Source: Sphingopyxis sp.
GTDB lineage: Bacteria; Pseudomonadota; Alphaproteobacteria; Sphingomonadales; Sphingomonadaceae
Assembly (NCBI GenBank): GCA_012035435.1
Contig: JAAUPH010000083.1
Location: 1 to 8,629, forward strand
Direction: 5' to 3'
DNA length: 8,629 bases
Shown: positions 1 through 7,523 of the stretch, in pieces
Layout: each line of letters opens with the position of its first letter
Position numbering within the stretch: position 1 is the stretch's first letter
The notes under the pieces: model-generated
The model's database searches: none
What the model was told of the DNA's origin: nothing
Seen by the model: the letters and a program-made list of their open reading frames with translations, nothing else
Translations under genes and position numbers: made by a program

Positions 1-147
1 CAGGCGTGGCTCCAACTCATGATCCGGCGAGGCGCGCGCTGCCAGCCCTACGTTCGCGGTGCGGTCGAGCCGTACCCGGACGAGAAAATTATGGCGCCTC
101 GATCGGGTGGTGGCGGCGCTGTACCAGCCCCTCAAGGAGGCGCTCTG
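1..147. other. Unassigned left-end segment
   Basis: I recognise no gene here. All three + frames run open for some distance. The frame ending in TGA at 146-148 finishes with LDRVVAALYQPLKEAL, which reads like a natural protein C-terminus, but the upstream residues are Arg/Ser-rich and not recognisable, and that frame has a stop at 20-22. It may be the tail of a truncated gene, or another chimeric piece. The frame that later becomes cckA also crosses this stretch, but its translation is Arg/Pro-rich and not CckA-like. Confidence 0.3.
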
Positions 148-248
148 ATGAAGGCGCTGATCCTGGCGCCCGCGCTCAAGACCAGCGACTACCTCACGAT
201 CCTCACCGACCTGGCGCCCGAGCTGAAATCCGCCGCGCCGGGCGCGGT
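148..248 (+). pseudogene. Fragment resembling acyl-CoA synthetase (AMP-binding family)
   Basis: The frame starting at ATG 148 reads MKALILAPALKTSDYL followed by LAPELKSAAPGA. This resembles the stretch in fatty-acyl-CoA synthetases of the AMP-binding (ANL) superfamily that follows the N-terminal adenylation lobe, where KALIL, a KTSDYL-like segment and LAPEL/APG are typical. That stretch is internal to the enzyme, so ATG 148, which overlaps the upstream TGA by one base, is probably not a true start. After about 248 the likeness stops and the neighbouring frame becomes CckA. The assignment is from memory of the family pattern on about 33 residues, so it is tentative; the piece contains no catalytic motif. 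Confidence 0.4.
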
Positions 249-2159
249 GATGACTATCTGGTGTGGCGGTTCTCCGCCATCACGGCCGTCGATTTAGCCA
301 CTGAAGCCGCGCGCATGATTGACGGCCCAGCGGGCGCGGCGCTCGCACATTCGGGGATGATGGTGGCCCTGGTGGGCCCTGACGGACGCATCCGGTCCGC
401 CAATATCGGCTTCGCCCTGCGAGCGCTCGGCGGCGAGACGGCGGTCAGCGCTGCCGGGCGCGATGTGGCGCGGTTGCTGCGCATCGACGATGCCGGAACC
501 ATTTATTTCGAGGCCGAAGGCGAGCGTGCCACCCCGGTGCGACTGGTTCAGGTGCCGCTTGCGGCGGCAGATGCGGCGTCACCGGTGCTGCTCCTGTTGC
601 TCGATGAGGAAGGGCGGACGGTCGAAAAAGGCGCGGCGCAGGGTTATATCGAAACCCTATTGTCGCTGCTTCCGTTCGGTCTTGGCATGGTCGACCGCGA
701 CGGCCGGTTCCTGTTCGTCAACCGCGCTTTTTGCCGCGCGGCAGGATTGCCGCAAGGAAAAGTGCCGCGCTATCCCGGCGATATCGTCGTGACCGAGGAT
801 AAGGGGCCATTGGCGGACATGATTCGCCGCCACAGCGTCGGGCAACAGGCCGGTGGCGACATGTCGGTGCGGCTCGCTGCGCAACCCGACGAACCGGTAT
901 CGCTGCGCATCGCGGGGGTGCGAGGGCTGGGCGAGGCGACGGTGCTGCTATCGCTGCGCGACAGCAGCGAGGAATCAAAGCTCAAGCGTCAAGTCGCGCA
1001 GGCCACGAAGATGCAGGCGGTGGGCCAGCTCGCGGGCGGCGTTGCGCATGACTTTAACAATATTCTGACCGCGATCCTCGGTTGTTGCGACCTGATGCTG
1101 ATGCGGCACACGCCGGGCGACGGCGATTATGACGATATTCAGCAGATCCGCAGCAATGCCAACCGCGCTGCCAGCCTGACGCGGCAATTGCTCGCGTTTT
1201 CGCGGCAACAGACGCTGCGGCCGCAAATCTTGCAGCTGCCTGATGTGATTTCGGAGGTGTCACATCTGCTCAAGCGGCTGATCGGTGAACCGGTGACATT
1301 GTCGGTGCGGCATGGACGTGGGCTCGGCGCGGTGCGCGCGGACCCGGGCCAGCTGGAACAGGTGATCGTCAATCTGGCCGTCAACGCGCGCGACGCAATG
1401 CCAAATGGCGGGACGTTGACGATCGAGACTTTTCCGGTGTCCGCTGCCGAAGTGCGCGCACTGGGCGGTGAGATTATGCCGCCCGCCGATTATAGCGCAC
1501 TGCGCGTGTCGGACACCGGGGCCGGTATTCCTGCTGATGTTCTGCCCAAGATTTTTGAACCCTTTTTCACCACCAAAGAGGTGGGGAAGGGAACCGGCCT
1601 TGGGCTGTCGACCGTCTATGGGATTATCAAACAGTCGGCGGGCTATATCTTTGCCGACACGGCCGCGGGCAAGGGGTCGAGCTTCACCGTTTATCTACCC
1701 GTCCACCGCGACGCCGCCGGCAAGATTGCGGCGCCGGTCGCTGCGCCGCCCAAGCAAAAGCGTGACGAATGGGGGACCGGCACAATATTGCTGGTGGAGG
1801 ATGAAGATATGGTCCGCGCCGTGGCCGAACGCGCGCTGGTCCGCGCCGGTTATACGGTGATCACCGCGACGCAGGGTGAGGAGGGGCTTGAGCGCTATGC
1901 CGCGAGCGAGGCGATCGATCTGGTCGTCTCTGACGTGGTCATGCCGACGATGGACGGGCCGAGCATGGTAAGGCAGCTGCGTGAAAAACGCCCGCTGCTC
2001 CCGGTACTGTTTATGTCGGGCTATGCCGAGGAGCAATTGCGCCAGTCGATCGGCATCGCCGACGTCGATTTTCTGCCCAAACCCTTTTCGGTCGCGCAGC
2101 TGACCGATGCGGTTGCGGATGCGCTGGCCAAGGCGGGCGGGGCCATGATTGATGGCTGA
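249..2159 (+). CDS. cckA: Hybrid sensor histidine kinase CckA, 5'-truncated
   Basis: CckA is the bifunctional kinase/phosphatase that feeds phosphate through ChpT to CtrA and CpdR in alphaproteobacteria, at the inner membrane. From Asp at 249 the frame reads, in order: a degenerate PAS-like segment (about 354-615), a second PAS (about 640-975), HisKA with the H-box HDFNN (His codon 1047-1049), a HATPase domain with [10 protein letters not shown] (N-box), DTGAGI (G1), FEPFFTTK (F-box) and GTGLGLS (G2), then a receiver domain with acidic residues VEDED, phospho-acceptor Asp at 1932-1934 (SDVVMP), MSG and KPF. About 637 codons of real CckA remain. The N-terminal membrane segments expected in the family are missing: the frame continues open to position 6, but those residues are not CckA. 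I therefore start the feature at the joint rather than at ATG 6. The stop TGA 2157-2159 is followed directly by the response regulator. Confidence 0.9.
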   Translation, partial: DDYLVWRFSAITAVDLATEAARMIDGPAGAALAHSGMMVALVGPDGRIRSANIGFALRALGGETAVSAAGRDVARLLRIDDAGTIYFEAEGERATPVRLVQVPLAAADAASPVLLLLLDEEGRTVEKGAAQGYIETLLSLLPFGLGMVDRDGRFLFVNRAFCRAAGLPQGKVPRYPGDIVVTEDKGPLADMIRRHSVGQQAGGDMSVRLAAQPDEPVSLRIAGVRGLGEATVLLSLRDSSEESKLKRQVAQATKMQAVGQLAGGVAHDFNNILTAILGCCDLMLMRHTPGDGDYDDIQQIRSNANRAASLTRQLLAFSRQQTLRPQILQLPDVISEVSHLLKRLIGEPVTLSVRHGRGLGAVRADPGQLEQVIVNLAVNARDAMPNGGTLTIETFPVSAAEVRALGGEIMPPADYSALRVSDTGAGIPADVLPKIFEPFFTTKEVGKGTGLGLSTVYGIIKQSAGYIFADTAAGKGSSFTVYLPVHRDAAGKIAAPVAAPPKQKRDEWGTGTILLVEDEDMVRAVAERALVRAGYTVITATQGEEGLERYAASEAIDLVVSDVVMPTMDGPSMVRQLREKRPLLPVLFMSGYAEEQLRQSIGIADVDFLPKPFSVAQLTDAVADALAKAGGAMIDG

Positions 2160-2180
2160 GACGGATCATTTCGGAAAATT

Positions 2181-2513
2181 TTGCTGGTCGAGGATGACGC
2201 GATGATCGCGCTGCTCGTCGCCGACCAGTGCGACGCGCTGGGGCATGGTGAACCCGTTCATGCCGCGAGCATCGACGCGGCATTGGCCGAAGTGGCCAAG
2301 GGCGGCATCGCGGCGGCGCTGCTCGACGTGCATCTGGGTGATGACCCGGTGTGGCCCGTGGCCGATGCGCTGGTCGCGGCGGCCGTGCCTTTTGTGCTCA
2401 TGACCGGCGGCGGGGGAACGGTACCAGCCGCCCATGTGCATGTGCCTACGCTCACCAAGCCCTTTCGCATCGCCCAGCTCGATTCGGTGCTGTCGCGGAT
2501 GATGGCGCGGTGA
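2181..2513 (+). CDS. Single-domain response regulator, probable 5' frameshift
   Basis: This is a stand-alone phospho-receiver of about 110 residues with no output domain. The acidic pocket is EDD (residues 4-6), the phospho-acceptor Asp49 lies in LLDVHLG, the switch Thr75 in LMTGG and the conserved Lys93 in TKPF. The DVxLG-type site with PVADAL resembles small receivers that partner sphingomonad histidine kinases rather than CpdR, so I give no symbol. As read, the only start is TTG 2181, which cuts into the first beta strand, because an in-frame TGA lies at 2157-2159. ATG 2152 overlaps the cckA stop, has a purine-rich GGCGGGG upstream, and would give MAETDHFG then KILLVEDD if one base were added to the AAAA run at 2175-2178. 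The true gene is therefore probably 2152-2513 with a one-base deletion or sequencing error. It is tightly linked to cckA and may be co-transcribed with it. Confidence 0.75.
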   Translation: MLVEDDAMIALLVADQCDALGHGEPVHAASIDAALAEVAKGGIAAALLDVHLGDDPVWPVADALVAAAVPFVLMTGGGGTVPAAHVHVPTLTKPFRIAQLDSVLSRMMAR

Positions 2514-2533
2514 AAGCCCGGAAAAGCTGATAA

Positions 2534-2548
2534 GTTCCCCTCTTGTTC
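2534..2548 (+). promoter_or_regulatory. LexA/SOS box upstream of recA
   Basis: GTTCCCCTCTTGTTC matches exactly the alphaproteobacterial LexA operator GTTC-N7-GTTC. It lies 75 bases before the recA start in the only sizeable gap between the response regulator and recA, where LexA control of recA is expected. A poor TTGTTC (2543-2548) / ATACAC (2565-2570) pair could be the -35/-10, which would put the LexA site over the -35 element; the promoter itself is a guess. Confidence 0.8.
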
Positions 2549-2559
2549 TTTAAGAACAA
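2543..2559. promoter_or_regulatory. Palindrome overlapping the SOS box
   Basis: TTGTTCTT and AAGAACAA are perfect 8-base inverted arms separated by a single T. The left arm contains the second GTTC half-site of the SOS box. As an RNA the loop would be too small for a hairpin, so a protein-binding dyad is likelier than a terminator. The GTTC/GAAC geometry (five bases between) differs from the usual direct-repeat site. Confidence 0.5.
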
Positions 2560-2623
2560 ATCCGATACACCGTTCATCATTGTGATGCCGCGCATCAGCG
2601 GTTAGGGACGGAAGGGAACGGTT

Positions 2624-3703
2624 ATGGCCGGTCAATTGTCACTTGTCGAAACGGGAAAGTCAGCCGCAAACATGGATAGACAAAAAGCGCTCGAAGCCGC
2701 GCTCGCACAGATCGACCGCGCCTTTGGCAAGGGTTCGGTGATGAAGCTGGGCCAAAAGGAAACGATGCAGGTTGAGGCCATCTCGACCGGCTCGCTGGGC
2801 CTCGACATCGCGCTCGGCGTCGGCGGTTTGCCGCGCGGCCGGGTGATCGAAATTTATGGCCCCGAAAGCTCGGGCAAAACCACCCTCGCGCTCCATGCCA
2901 TTGCGGAGGCGCAGAAGACCGGCGGCACCGCGGCTTTCGTCGATGCCGAACATGCGCTCGATCCCGTCTATGCGCGCAAGCTGGGCGTCAATATCGACGA
3001 ATTGATCGTGTCGCAGCCTGACACCGGCGAACAGGCGCTCGAGATTGTTGATACGCTGGTGCGGTCGAACGCGATCGACATTCTGGTCGTCGACTCGGTT
3101 GCGGCGCTGGTTCCGCGTGCCGAAATTGAGGGCGAGATGGGCGACAGTCATGTCGGCTTGCAGGCGCGATTGATGTCGCAGTCGCTGCGCAAGCTGACCG
3201 GCTCGATCAGCCGCTCGCGCTGCATGGTGATTTTCATCAACCAGCTGCGCATGAAAATCGGCGTGATGTATGGCAACCCCGAAACCACGACCGGTGGCAA
3301 TGCACTGAAATTCTATGCGAGCGTCCGCCTCGACATTCGCCGCACCGGCCAGATCAAGGATCGTGAGGAAATTGTCGGCAACGCAACGCGGGTAAAGGTC
3401 GTCAAGAACAAGGTCGCGCCCCCGTTCAAACAGGTCGAATTCGACATCATGTACGGTCAGGGCATTTCCAAAATTGGTGAGATTCTGGACCTTGGCGTGA
3501 AGGCTGGCATCGTCGAAAAATCGGGTGCCTGGTTCAGCTATGACTCGATCCGCATCGGCCAAGGGCGTGAGAATTCGAAGACCTTCCTCAAGGACAACCC
3601 GGAATTGATGGAAAAAATCGAAGCCGCCATCCGCACGCGCACCGAACAGGTCGCCGAAGAGATGATGGCCGGGCCTGACGACGACGGCGACGACGATATG
3701 TAA
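2624..3703 (+). CDS. recA: RecA recombinase
   Basis: RecA is the ATP-dependent strand-exchange protein and the co-protease that triggers LexA self-cleavage. All 359 residues are present, a normal length. Visible landmarks are Walker A GPESSGKT (79-86), the catalytic Glu in VDAEHALDP (Glu109), Walker B ILVVDS (Asp147), the loop L1 region [12 protein letters not shown], the loop L2 region [17 protein letters not shown] (about 214-230), and a short acidic C-terminal tail DDDGDDDM. The start ATG 2624 is preceded by GGAAGGGA at 2610-2617 at good spacing; an internal ATG at 2672 would lose the usual [10 protein letters not shown]-terminus. The gene has its own SOS-controlled upstream region and a GC hairpin after the stop, so it is probably transcribed alone. 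Nothing is missing or unusual. Confidence 0.98.
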   Translation: MAGQLSLVETGKSAANMDRQKALEAALAQIDRAFGKGSVMKLGQKETMQVEAISTGSLGLDIALGVGGLPRGRVIEIYGPESSGKTTLALHAIAEAQKTGGTAAFVDAEHALDPVYARKLGVNIDELIVSQPDTGEQALEIVDTLVRSNAIDILVVDSVAALVPRAEIEGEMGDSHVGLQARLMSQSLRKLTGSISRSRCMVIFINQLRMKIGVMYGNPETTTGGNALKFYASVRLDIRRTGQIKDREEIVGNATRVKVVKNKVAPPFKQVEFDIMYGQGISKIGEILDLGVKAGIVEKSGAWFSYDSIRIGQGRENSKTFLKDNPELMEKIEAAIRTRTEQVAEEMMAGPDDDGDDDM

Positions 3704-3707
3704 AGCC

Positions 3708-3739
3708 GGGGCTGCGCGGCGTTGCCCCTCGCGCCGCGC
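3708..3739 (+). terminator. GC-rich hairpin after recA
   Basis: A perfect 8-base stem GCGCGGCG (3714-3721) / CGCCGCGC (3732-3739) with a 10-base loop lies a few bases after the recA stop. An alternative GGGGC (3708-3712) / GCCCC (3724-3728) pairing competes with it. There is no T-tract, so it is a weak candidate for a terminator or 3'-end stabiliser only. The rest of the 3704-3824 gap holds the probable promoter region of the next gene, in which I can name no clear elements. Confidence 0.35.
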
Positions 3740-3824
3740 CCTCGTGCGCCGTCATTGTGGGTCTGGTTACGGCCAGGTTCGCAATGGCGGTTTTCTTTTG
3801 AAGTGCTTCGGCTAGGGTCACCCC

Positions 3825-4649
3825 ATGCCTGCGATCCGCCTGTTTGGCCTGCCCACCGATATCAACAGCTCGTTCGAACGCGGTGCTGCCGCCGGCCCGG
3901 CGGCGATCCGCGCGGCGCTCTGGAGCGAACGCGGCAATCTTGCCTGCGAAGCGGGGCTGGAGATCGGCAGCGACATCGCGCTGGTTGACGATGGCGACCT
4001 TACGCTCACCGAAGATGTGGTCGCTGACGACGCGGTCATCGCGCGCCATGTCGCGCTGGTGCACGCCTCGGGCGAGATCCCGCTGGCGCTCGGCGGCGAT
4101 CATGCTGTCACCTTTCCGCTCGTCGCCGCAGTGGCGGCACGGCACGGCCCGGTCAATATCCTCCATTTCGATGCCCATCCCGATCTTTATGACGACTTCG
4201 AGGGCAATCCGCGCAGTCACGCCTCGCCCTTTGCGCGGATCATGGAGGGCGGTCATGCCGCCCGGCTCGTTCAGGTCGGTGTTCGCACGCTGACCCGCCA
4301 TTGCCGCGAACAGGCCGGGCGCTTCGGGGTCGAGATCATCCCGATGGCCGATTTTACGCCCGCGCTGGTTCCGACGCTCGAAGGTCCGATTTACATCAGC
4401 ATCGATCTGGATGGCATTGACCCTAGCGAGGCGCCCGGTGTTGCCCATCCCGAACCCGGCGGCCTGAGGGTCCGCGAACTGCTCGCCATACTGCGCGCCC
4501 AGCAGGCCGCGATCGTGGGTGCCGATGTCGTCGAACTCAACCCGCGGCGTGATCGCGGCGATGTCACCGCCATTCTCGCCGCCAAACTGGTGCGCGAGCT
4601 TGCCTTTCTGATCCACCGCAACAATCGACCATTGGGAGAAGCCGCATGA
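3825..4649 (+). CDS. Arginase/agmatinase-family ureohydrolase
   Basis: A complete member of the binuclear-Mn ureohydrolase family (arginase, agmatinase, formiminoglutamase and relatives), which hydrolyse guanidino or similar groups, typically releasing urea. All six metal ligands are visible: His93 in GGDHAVTF, Asp116, His118 and Asp120 in DAHPD, and Asp194 and Asp196 in SIDLDGIDP; the family segment APGVAHPEPGGL and a late VELNP follow. At 274 residues it is slightly short for the family but intact. Start ATG 3825 has a short AGGG-containing leader (about 3813-3818). Sequence alone does not separate arginase from agmatinase or guanidinobutyrase, so I give no symbol. The stop TGA 4647-4649 overlaps the ATG of the next gene (ATGA), so the two are translationally coupled. 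No polyamine or urease genes are nearby to fix the substrate. Confidence 0.88.
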   Translation: MPAIRLFGLPTDINSSFERGAAAGPAAIRAALWSERGNLACEAGLEIGSDIALVDDGDLTLTEDVVADDAVIARHVALVHASGEIPLALGGDHAVTFPLVAAVAARHGPVNILHFDAHPDLYDDFEGNPRSHASPFARIMEGGHAARLVQVGVRTLTRHCREQAGRFGVEIIPMADFTPALVPTLEGPIYISIDLDGIDPSEAPGVAHPEPGGLRVRELLAILRAQQAAIVGADVVELNPRRDRGDVTAILAAKLVRELAFLIHRNNRPLGEAA

Positions 4650-5272
4650 CGCTGATCGTCCACCACCTTAACAACAGCCGCTCGCAGCGCATTTTGTGGC
4701 TGCTTGAGGAGCTTGGCGCGGACTATGACATTCGCCATCATCAGCGCGACGCGGTGACCAACATGGCACCGCCCGAATTGCTCGCCATCCATCCGCTCGG
4801 CAAGTCACCGGTGATCGAAGATGCTGGCCGCACCATTTGCGAATCGGGCGCGATCGTTGAATATCTGTGCGAGCGTCACGGCGGCGCGCATCTGGTTCCC
4901 GTGCGCGGCACCGACGATCATGTCCGTTACACCGAACTCATGCATTTTGCGGAGGGGTCGGCGATGACGCCGATCCTGCTCTCGCTGTACACCAGCCGCC
5001 TGGGTGATGCAGCCGCTCCGCTCAAGCCGCGCATCGAAGAGCAGCTCGAAAGCCATTTCGCTTTCATGGAAAGCCAGCTTGGTGACAATGGTTTCTGGGT
5101 CGGCGACAGCCTCAGCGGCGCCGACATCATGCTCAGCTTCCCAGCGGAGGTTGCGGTGATGCAGGGCCGGGCGGCGGACAAACCCAAACTCACTGCCTTC
5201 GTGCAATGGCTCCATGCCCATCCGGCGTGGCAACGGGCGCGGGAAAAGGGCGGGGCTTACTACGGATTTTAG
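4646..5272 (+). CDS. Glutathione S-transferase, GTT1-like
   Basis: A 208-residue soluble GST. The thioredoxin-like N-terminal domain has NNSRSQR (9-15, where the catalytic Ser region lies), the cis-proline segment HPLGKSPVIED (Pro55) and the glutathione gamma-glutamyl contact pair Glu66-Ser67 in CESGAIVEYL. The helical C-terminal domain holds FAEGSAMTPIL and the conserved folding box GDSLSGADIML. APPEL-IHPLGKSP and FAEGS are typical of the GTT1-like group of bacterial and fungal GSTs. GGGAGAAG lies upstream (about 4633-4640), and the ATGA overlap couples it to the ureohydrolase. A joint physiological role is not evident; the enzyme probably conjugates or reduces electrophiles, substrate unknown. 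Confidence 0.9.
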   Translation: MTLIVHHLNNSRSQRILWLLEELGADYDIRHHQRDAVTNMAPPELLAIHPLGKSPVIEDAGRTICESGAIVEYLCERHGGAHLVPVRGTDDHVRYTELMHFAEGSAMTPILLSLYTSRLGDAAAPLKPRIEEQLESHFAFMESQLGDNGFWVGDSLSGADIMLSFPAEVAVMQGRAADKPKLTAFVQWLHAHPAWQRAREKGGAYYGF

Positions 5273-5316
5273 ATGGTCTGTGTTCGTCGCTGTGCAGTCG
5301 TCGCAGCGCTTGTCGG

Positions 5317-5332
5317 ATGTAAAATCTTACAT
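5317..5332. promoter_or_regulatory. Perfect dyad ATGT-N8-ACAT, candidate operator
   Basis: ATGTAAAATCTTACAT has 6-base perfect arms (ATGTAA/TTACAT) around AATC, in the gap before the secreted protein. It fits the ATGT-N8-ACAT pattern known for PadR-family repressor sites, but so short a pattern is not specific and no regulator gene is nearby. Its AT-rich core in GC-rich surroundings makes it stand out. Confidence 0.45.
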
Positions 5333-5343
5333 TAACCAGCGCG

Positions 5344-5361
5344 TGTCGCGATCTTGCGACA
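5344..5361. promoter_or_regulatory. Second dyad TGTCGC-N6-GCGACA
   Basis: TGTCGCGATCTTGCGACA is a perfect 6-base inverted repeat with a 6-base centre. It ends just before the ribosome-binding site (GGGGGAAG, 5364-5371) of the next gene. It could be a protein operator or, in the mRNA, a small hairpin that affects translation initiation. Confidence 0.45.
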
Positions 5362-5376
5362 GTGGGGGAAGTTATA

Positions 5377-6081
5377 GTGAGAAAACTATGTGCTAGCGTC
5401 GCGATCGCGGCGCTGATGACGTCGGCCTTGTCCGCGCAGGATGCAGCCACTGCGGCTGCACCGGAAGTGGCAGCACCGGTTGCAACTGCAGCGGTTGCTC
5501 AGGATATCGTCTTGAACGCTGGAACACCGATCGCGCTTGCCGTGGCCGAAGAGGTGAACAGCAGCACGCACCGTGAAGGCGATATGTTCAAGCTGACCGT
5601 ACTCAATGATATCATGGTCGGCGGCGTCACCGTCATTCCGCGGGGTACGCCCGCCTTTGGCGAAATCACCTGGCGGACGGGCAAGGGTGCATTCGGCAAG
5701 TCGGGCAAGATCGAATTCCGGCTCAGCCATCTCGAGCTGCGCGGCCAACAAGTCCCGCTGACGGGGGAGTTCCGTCAGGAGGGCGAGGGCAACACCGTAG
5801 CCACGGGCGTCGGCGTGATCGCCATCGGCGTGTTTGCAGGATTTATCACTGGCAAGCGCGCGCGCCTGCCGATCGGGCGCGAATTGATGGCGCAGCTGGG
5901 CCCCGATCTGCCCTTCTCGGCCAGCGGTCAGTTGTTGGCCTCCTATAATGGCGCCACATCGATGGCGAGCGCGGCTTCGAAAAGCCCGCTTGGCCAGTGC
6001 AAGGTCGCGGCCGCGGGCATCAGCAATGAAAAGAAGCGCAAGTCGGCGCTCGAGGATTGCTACAAAGAACGTATGGAGTAA
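5377..6081 (+). CDS. Secreted/envelope protein of unknown function
   Basis: I do not recognise a named family. I choose GTG 5377 because GGGGGAAG (5364-5371) sits five bases upstream and because it gives a clean Sec signal peptide: MRK, a hydrophobic stretch, and a probable cut after SALSA before QDA. An in-frame GTG at 5362 would sit within the ribosome-binding site. The mature part starts with an Ala/Pro/Val-rich linker, then a globular region with repeated phrases about a property that is set and kept (AGTPIALAV, VIPRGTPAFGEI, GKSGKIEFRL). Next comes a Gly-rich hydrophobic stretch (5791-5850) long enough to cross a membrane, then a second PIG-type motif. Two late cysteines (QCKV and DCYKE) could form a disulfide. 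At 235 residues, the composition matches its neighbours. It probably acts in the periplasm or outer membrane; the function is unknown. Confidence 0.75.
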   Translation: MRKLCASVAIAALMTSALSAQDAATAAAPEVAAPVATAAVAQDIVLNAGTPIALAVAEEVNSSTHREGDMFKLTVLNDIMVGGVTVIPRGTPAFGEITWRTGKGAFGKSGKIEFRLSHLELRGQQVPLTGEFRQEGEGNTVATGVGVIAIGVFAGFITGKRARLPIGRELMAQLGPDLPFSASGQLLASYNGATSMASAASKSPLGQCKVAAAGISNEKKRKSALEDCYKERME

Positions 6082-6088
6082 CCCAGCC

Positions 6089-6132
6089 TGGCGGGGGAGG
6101 GGGGCGTTTTTCCGCCACCCTCGCCCCCGCCA
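6089..6132 (+). terminator. Strong GC hairpin after the secreted protein gene
   Basis: TGGCGGGGG (6089-6097) pairs with CCCCCGCCA (6124-6132), extended by AGGG/CCCT (6098-6101/6118-6121) past a two-base CG bulge. The T5 run is in the loop (6107-6111), not after the stem, so this is not a classic intrinsic terminator in either direction. It may still mark the 3' end of the upstream transcript. Confidence 0.45.
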
Positions 6133-6178
6133 CTGCATCGTCAGCGCAGGCCAATGGCATTTGTCCGTAATACCCCGC

Positions 6179-6207
6179 TTGTCGCGCCGCGGCAAAGCGC
6201 CTAATTC
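6179..6207 (+). promoter_or_regulatory. Candidate alaS promoter
   Basis: TTGTCG (6179-6184) and TAATTC (6202-6207) are 17 bases apart, a good spacing for a housekeeping -35/-10 pair. The predicted transcription start falls around 6214, a few bases before the alaS ATG 6217, which would give a nearly leaderless mRNA; no clear Shine-Dalgarno lies ahead of that ATG. This is pattern matching only. Confidence 0.3.
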
Positions 6208-6216
6208 GGCGGCACT

Positions 6217-7443
6217 ATGACCTCAACAAACGATATCCGCCGCTCTTTCCTCGACCATTTTGCGTCTGCCGACCACCGTGTCGTCGCGTCGGCACCGCTG
6301 GTGCCGTACAACGACCCGACGCTGATGTTCGTCAACGCGGGCATGGTGCCGTTCAAAAATGTGTTTACGGGCCTCGAAAAGCGGGATTATTCGACCGCCG
6401 CTTCGTCGCAAAAATGCGTTCGCGCGGGCGGCAAGCATAATGATCTCGACAATGTCGGCTATACCGCGCGGCATCACACTTTCTTTGAAATGCTCGGCAA
6501 TTTCAGCTTTGGCGATTATTTCAAGGAAGCTGCGATCCACCATGCGTGGAGCCTGATCAATGGCACCTGGGGCCTGCCTGCCGATCGGCTGACCGTCACC
6601 GTCTATCATACCGATGACGAAGCCGCCGCTCTGTGGCGCAAAATTGCGGGTCTGCCCGAAGAGCGGATTATCCGCATCGCGACGAGCGACAATTTCTGGT
6701 CGATGGGCGACACCGGCCCGTGCGGGCCGTGCAGCGAGATTTTCTTCGACCATGGCGACCATATCGCCGGCGGCCCGCCCGGATCGCCCGAAGAGGATGG
6801 CGACCGCTTTGTCGAGGTGTGGAACCTGGTGTTCATGCAATATGAACAGCTGGCGGGCGGCGAGCGCGTCGATCTGCCGCGCCCCAGCATCGACACGGGC
6901 ATGGGGCTGGAGCGGATCGCCGCCGTCATGCAAGGCGTCCATGACAATTTCGACACTGACACGTTCAAGGCGCTGATTGGTGCGTCGGTCGAGATGACGG
7001 GCGTTGCGCCCGACGGCGCCGCACGCGCAAGCCACCGCGTGATTGCTGATCATTTGCGCGCGTCCAGCTTCCTGATCGCCGACGGCGTGCTGCCGTCGAA
7101 CGAGGGTCGCGGCTATGTTCTGCGCCGGATCATGCGCCGCGCCATGCGCCACGCCCATCTGCTCGGCGCCAAGGACCCGCTGATGTACCGGCTGGTCCCA
7201 GCGCTCGTGCGCCAGATGGGCGACGCCTATCCGGAACTGTCGCGCGCGCAGGCACTCGTCACCGAAACGCTGAAGCTCGAGGAAACGCGCTTCCGCAAGA
7301 CGCTTGAGAACGGTCTCAAATTGCTCGACGAGGCATCGGGCGGATTGAACGCGGGCGGCGTATTGTCAGGCGACGTCGCGTTCAAACTCTACGATACTTT
7401 CGGCTTCCCGCTTGACCTGACCCAGGACGCCCTGCGCGAGAAG
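6217..7443 (+). CDS. alaS: Alanyl-tRNA synthetase, N-terminal half (3' cut by joint)
   Basis: AlaRS charges tRNA-Ala. About 409 of roughly 880 residues are present. The class II core is complete: the motif 1 region [15 protein letters not shown], the motif 2 region [11 protein letters not shown] through [19 protein letters not shown] (68-103), and motif 3 GMGLER (228-233). The following tRNA-recognition domain ([24 protein letters not shown], then [13 protein letters not shown]) runs on to [15 protein letters not shown]. After that the usual continuation is lost and the frame runs on with foreign residues to a stop at 7621-7623. The editing domain with its zinc-binding HxxxH motif and the C-Ala domain are missing. 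The start ATG is supported by the family N-terminus ([15 protein letters not shown]). As the flanking sequence is foreign, this reflects a joint in the contig rather than a true truncated enzyme. Confidence 0.93.
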
Positions 7444-7523
7444 CTGAAGAGTCTGGAATACCGTGTGCTGATGGCCCACGACCCGGCCCGCGCGGAGCAG
7501 CGGTATCGCACGCAACTGGCAGG
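7444..7523 (+). other. Unassigned piece after alaS
   Basis: In the alaS frame this reads [21 protein letters not shown], which looks like real soluble protein (Arg/Glu-rich helix) but is not AlaRS, and I cannot place it. The barrel fragment that follows is in another frame, so a further joint or a frameshift lies at about 7515-7530. Confidence 0.3.

Noticed and set aside
6..2159. One 717-residue CckA starting at ATG 6
   Set aside because: The first 80 or so residues are Arg/Pro-rich, carry no membrane segments and coincide with coding in another frame up to about 248; only 249 onward is CckA.
2145..2513. TGA readthrough fusing cckA to the response regulator
   Set aside because: They share a frame across TGA 2157, but there is no readthrough signal, CckA already has its own receiver domain, and a one-base indel explains the start better.
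2660..3562. 300-residue open frame on the - strand
   Set aside because: It lies wholly antisense to recA, with His/Arg/Asp-rich composition typical of a shadow frame.
3588..4616. 342-residue open frame on the - strand
   Set aside because: It runs antisense to the end of recA and the ureohydrolase and shows no family motif.
5386..6195. 269-residue open frame on the - strand
   Set aside because: It is antisense to the secreted protein, which has a signal peptide and ribosome-binding site; the antisense translation is Arg/Ala-rich without motifs.
6223..7158. 311-residue open frame on the - strand
   Set aside because: It is a shadow of alaS, whose own frame is unmistakable.
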